From: an uncultured Campylobacter sp.
GTDB taxonomy: Bacteria > Campylobacterota > Campylobacteria > Campylobacterales > Campylobacteraceae
Length of the DNA: 8,217 nucleotides
Direction: 5' to 3'
Assembly: GCF_938017705.1 (NCBI RefSeq)
Contig: NZ_CALIIS010000238.1
Span: 1-8,217 of the forward strand
Shown here: positions 5,282 through 8,217 of the stretch, one piece after another
How positions within the stretch are numbered: position 1 is the first letter of the stretch
Layout: each line of letters opens with the position of its first letter
Made by a program: the position numbers and the translations under genes
The notes under the pieces: model-generated
What the model was told of the DNA's origin: nothing
Database searches by the model: none
What the model saw: the letters and a program-made list of their open reading frames with translations, nothing else

Positions 5282-7338
5282 GCGATATTTTAGAAGGTCT
5301 TAATCCCACTCAGCGCGAGGCTGCGAGCCACGTGGACGGAGCGATGTTAATCTTAGCGGGTGCGGGCAGCGGCAAAACCAAAACGATCACCGCGCGCCTT
5401 GCCTATCTGCTCGCAAACGGCGTGCCTGCGGAAAATACTCTCACGCTTACGTTTACGAACAAAGCTGCCGCCGAGATGCGCTCGCGAGCGCTTAATCTGA
5501 TAAGCGGGCTAAATTTAAGTAGCGTGCCGCTTCTGTGTACCTTTCATAAATTCGGGCTTCTGTTTTTAAAATTTCATATTAGCGAGCTTGGGCGCAGCGC
5601 AAACTTCCAAGTAATCGATACCGACGATAAGAAAAAGATCATCAAGGGCTTTGAGATAAATTTGCCCACGTCGCTATTGGCGGCCAAAATTTCAACCTAC
5701 AAAAATTCTCTGATCGATCCCAAAGATATCGACGAGCTTCTAAAGGGCGAGGACGATGAACTAAGCAGAATGTATAGCGGATTTTACGCGCACTGCGCTA
5801 GAGCATACAAGAGCTACGAGGCGTATTTGGCAGCGAATAATCTTGTGGATTTCGATGATCTGCTAATTTTGCCGTATAAAATTTTAAGCGCGAATGAGCG
5901 GCTATGCGATGAAATTTCGCGCCGTTACGCCTACATCACGGTCGATGAGTATCAGGACACCAACGACATTCAATTCAAACTGCTGCAAAAGCTCTGCACC
6001 GCGCACGAAAACCTCGTAGTAGTGGGCGATGACGATCAGAGTATCTACGGCTGGCGTGGCGCGCGGATAGAAAATATTCTAAATTTTAAAGATCAGTTCT
6101 CAAACGTAAAATTTATCAAACTCGAGCAGAACTACCGCTCCACGGATGAAATTTTAAATGCCGCCAACGAGCTCATCTCGCACAATAAAAACCGCCTCGG
6201 CAAGAGCCTTACTAGCATGAACGGCGGGGGCGAAAAGATCGAAATTTTGCATTCAGACGAGGAAAGTATCGAGGCGGCAAAGATTTCAGAAGCTATCAAA
6301 AAGCTGCTTTCAAGCGGCGTAGCGCCCTCTGAAATCGCCGTGCTTTACCGCGTAAACGCTCTTTCGCGCGCGCTGGAGGAGGGGCTAAATCGAGCCAAAA
6401 TCCCGTACAAAATGGTAGGCGGCGTGAAATTTTACGAGCGAGCCGAGATAAAGGATACGATCGCCTATCTGCGCTTGGTAAACGACGAGCACGACGATTT
6501 TTCGATGAGGCGGATCATAAACGTGCCCAAGCGCGGCATCGGCAAGGTCTCGCTGGCAAAGCTCGAGGAGCTTTCGCGCCTGCGACTTATCAGTCTATTT
6601 GACGCTTTTAGCGAGCCGGACGCGGGGCTTAGCGCCAAGGCGGCGCAGGCTTTAGCGGAGCTTAAAAGCGGCATCGCTTCTATCTCCGCGCTAGCCGATA
6701 CGATCAAAAAAATAGACGCGCTGGAGCCTGCTTTCGGGCTAAAGGCCTACTATGCCTCGCTTCCGGACGGCGCCGATCGCGTAGCAAATATCGACGAATT
6801 TTTGGCGATGCTGAAGGGCGAGGCGAGCAATAAGCCCGATTTTGATCTGGCGGAATTTTTAAACGAGCTGAGCCTTCTTAGCGATCAAGACGCTATCATG
6901 GGCGATGCGATAAACATAATGAGTGTGCACGCCAGCAAAGGGCTTGAGTTTTCGCACCTTTTCGTAATCGGGCTGGAGGAGGGGTTTTTCCCGCTTTTGG
7001 GCGACAGCAATGACATCGAGGAGGAGCGTAGGCTTGCATACGTAGCGATTACGCGCGCCAAACGCACTCTCACGCTTAGCTTTGCGGCTAGCCGATTTTA
7101 TCGCGGCAAGCGCGAGAGGCTGGATGCGAGCAGGTTTATAGCCGAGGCGGGTTTGGTAGCTAAAGAGCCTCCGCGCGAGCAAAGCAGCGGTTTTAGCAAG
7201 GGCGAGCTGATCAAACACAAACTCTTCGGTATCGGACAGATCACGGCGGTAAACGGCGACCGACTCACTATAAATTTCGGCGGAATTTCGCGCGTAATAA
7301 TGTCAAATTTCGTAGAAAAGATCGGAGCTTATGAATAG
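5278..7338 (+). CDS. uvrD: UvrD/PcrA/Rep-type superfamily 1 DNA helicase
   Basis: An ATP-dependent 3'-5' DNA helicase acting in repair, replication restart or removal of stalled RNA polymerase. The 686-residue protein has the complete SF1A motif set: Q motif LNPTQREA (8-15), Walker A AGAGSGKT (27-34), Ia TFTNKAAAEM, Walker B/II DEYQDT (from D223), III GDDDQSIYGWRGA (from G250; Q254), IV LEQNYRST, V MSVHASKGLEF (548-558) and VI YVAITRAK (588-595, R593 as arginine finger). The last ~50 residues (ELIKHKLFGIGQI...INFGG) resemble the Tudor-like C-terminal domain of PcrA/UvrD that contacts RNA polymerase, favouring UvrD/PcrA over Rep, although C. jejuni Cj1101 is, as I recall, named rep. The ATG overlaps the upstream stop (ATGA) and has no clear Shine-Dalgarno site, so translation is probably coupled. 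Confidence 0.96.
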   Translation: MSDILEGLNPTQREAASHVDGAMLILAGAGSGKTKTITARLAYLLANGVPAENTLTLTFTNKAAAEMRSRALNLISGLNLSSVPLLCTFHKFGLLFLKFHISELGRSANFQVIDTDDKKKIIKGFEINLPTSLLAAKISTYKNSLIDPKDIDELLKGEDDELSRMYSGFYAHCARAYKSYEAYLAANNLVDFDDLLILPYKILSANERLCDEISRRYAYITVDEYQDTNDIQFKLLQKLCTAHENLVVVGDDDQSIYGWRGARIENILNFKDQFSNVKFIKLEQNYRSTDEILNAANELISHNKNRLGKSLTSMNGGGEKIEILHSDEESIEAAKISEAIKKLLSSGVAPSEIAVLYRVNALSRALEEGLNRAKIPYKMVGGVKFYERAEIKDTIAYLRLVNDEHDDFSMRRIINVPKRGIGKVSLAKLEELSRLRLISLFDAFSEPDAGLSAKAAQALAELKSGIASISALADTIKKIDALEPAFGLKAYYASLPDGADRVANIDEFLAMLKGEASNKPDFDLAEFLNELSLLSDQDAIMGDAINIMSVHASKGLEFSHLFVIGLEEGFFPLLGDSNDIEEERRLAYVAITRAKRTLTLSFAASRFYRGKRERLDASRFIAEAGLVAKEPPREQSSGFSKGELIKHKLFGIGQITAVNGDRLTINFGGISRVIMSNFVEKIGAYE

Positions 7339-8162
7339 ATTGTTTTTGGCGGACAAACCCGCGGGCATCGGCAGCAATAAATTTTTAAGCGCTCTGAAGC
7401 GCAAATACGGCGTGAAAAAGGCGGGCTTTAGCGGCACGCTCGATCCTTTCGCGAGTGGCGCGCTGATCGTGGCGTTTGGGCAATACGCGCGCTTTTTTAG
7501 GTTTTTGAAAAAGGAACCAAAAGTTTACGCCGCGACGCTGTGGCTGGGCGCGCAAAGCCCAAGCGGCGATAACGAAAATATTGAGCGCGTGGAGCAAATT
7601 CCGCCGCTTTTGCGCGAAATTTTAGACGCCGCGGTGGCGCAGATGCGCGGCGAGATAAAATTTATCCCGCCCGCCTTCAGCGCCAAGAAAATTGACGGCG
7701 TGCGCGCATACAAGCTCGCTCGTGCGGGCGAAGAGGTGAGCTTAAAAGAGAGCTCGATGCGGGTTTTTGATGCTGAAATTTTAAGCTACGCTCATCCTTT
7801 CGTGAGCTTTCGCGTCGCGCTTAGCGAGGGCGGCTACGTGCGCTCTTTCGCGCAAATTTTAGCAGAAAAGCTAGGCGTTTGCGGTACACTTAGCGCGCTT
7901 AGACGGGAAAGCGAGGGGGCTTTTGATTTGAAAGATCCGCGCTTTGCGGACGAGGTGGCACTAAATCCGCTCGAGTTTTTAGATCTTAAGCCAAACTTTT
8001 ACGACGGCGACGCGCGCGACGTGATCTTGGGCAAGAAGCTCGCCGCAAAGGATCTGGCAAGCCGCGCGGACGGGTGCTACCTGCTTATCTGCGGCGATTT
8101 TTACTCGATCATCGAGATTGGCGCGGGCGAGGTGAGGTATCTTTGGAACGATGTTCCGATTG
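7331..8162 (+). CDS. truB: tRNA pseudouridine(55) synthase TruB, 3' end lost at a chimeric junction
   Basis: TruB converts uridine 55 in the T-loop of tRNAs to pseudouridine. The frame starts at the ATG at 7331, overlapping the helicase stop by 8 bases, with GGAG at 7324-7327 as a close ribosome binding site. Signatures are DKPAG (8-12), GFSGTLDPFASG (32-43, catalytic D38), the KFIPPAFSAKKIDGVRAYKLAR block, and the EGGYVRSFAQILAEKLG and TLSALRR blocks. Epsilonproteobacterial TruB is about 270-280 residues. Here about 277 residues are read before base 8162, so the native protein must end close by. No stop appears: the frame runs open to the window edge, through about 55 bases that look foreign, where its translation (GGPWRRGSPAW...) is unlike TruB. 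The end given is therefore the estimated junction. Confidence 0.92.
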
Positions 8163-8217
8163 CAGGCGGGCCTTGGCGTCGAGGTAGCCCTGCATGGTCT
8201 TGTGGAAGTCGAGGTGG
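8163..8217 (-). other. Foreign high-GC murE fragment joined to truB (probable chimeric contig end)
   Basis: Read on the reverse strand from the window edge, this encodes HLDFHKTMQGYLDAKARL, the signature of UDP-N-acetylmuramoyl-tripeptide synthetase MurE (usual form DHLDxHxTMxxYxxAKxxLF). All 18 codons end in G or C, unlike anything else in the window, pointing to a high-GC bacterium, perhaps an actinobacterium. MurE normally continues for more than 250 residues beyond this motif, but here the frame runs straight into antisense truB, so this cannot be an intact gene. It also provides no stop for truB. An assembly or library chimera is the simplest explanation. The exact junction is uncertain by several bases. 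Confidence 0.75.

Noticed and set aside
8163..8217. A genuine murE gene starting or ending next to truB
   Set aside because: The MurE motif is internal to the enzyme, and the reading direction leads into antisense truB with no room for the C-terminal half; codon use differs completely from the rest of the window.

Overview
The window looks like chromosomal DNA from a Campylobacter of moderate GC content, probably one of the species with higher GC than C. jejuni (C. gracilis or a relative is my guess). The evidence is protein similarity recalled from memory: MetK with the form SPGHPDKCAD and GGGAQSSKD, and TruB with KKAGFSGTLDPFASGALIVAFG. The gene order metK (reverse), sstT, M3 peptidase, small conserved protein, UvrD/Rep helicase, truB matches the C. 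jejuni Cj1096c-Cj1102 neighbourhood as I remember it. Frequent AAATTT/AAAATTTT tracts between and within genes also fit Campylobacter.

Layout: 1-244 carries no convincing gene but is dense in small hairpins and degenerate repeats downstream of metK. metK (245-1444) is on the reverse strand. A 144-bp divergent intergenic region carries promoters for metK and for sstT (1589-2848), a Na+/serine-threonine symporter gene. A hairpin with a T-tract ends sstT. A new extended -10 promoter at 2924-2932 then starts a tightly packed forward operon: M3 oligoendopeptidase (2959-4872), a 135-residue conserved protein (4874-5281), a UvrD/PcrA-type helicase (5278-7338) and truB (from 7331). Gaps or overlaps in the operon are 1 nt, 4 nt and 8 nt, which suggests translational coupling. 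Functionally it mixes peptide turnover, DNA repair or transcription-conflict resolution, and tRNA modification, with no single obvious pathway.

Three things deserve attention. First, the last ~55 bases do not belong with the rest: read in reverse they encode a MurE signature with only G/C at third codon positions. This looks like a chimeric contig end from a high-GC bacterium, and it leaves truB without its true stop. Second, the 135-residue unknown protein lines up by eye with the ClpXP adaptor SspB, so it may be an unrecognised SspB-like adaptor. Third, the M3 peptidase carries a Ser/Ala/Gln-rich low-complexity insert of about 67 residues close behind its zinc site. Otherwise the region is ordinary housekeeping DNA, and I see no CRISPR array, transposase, RNA gene, phage gene or defence system.
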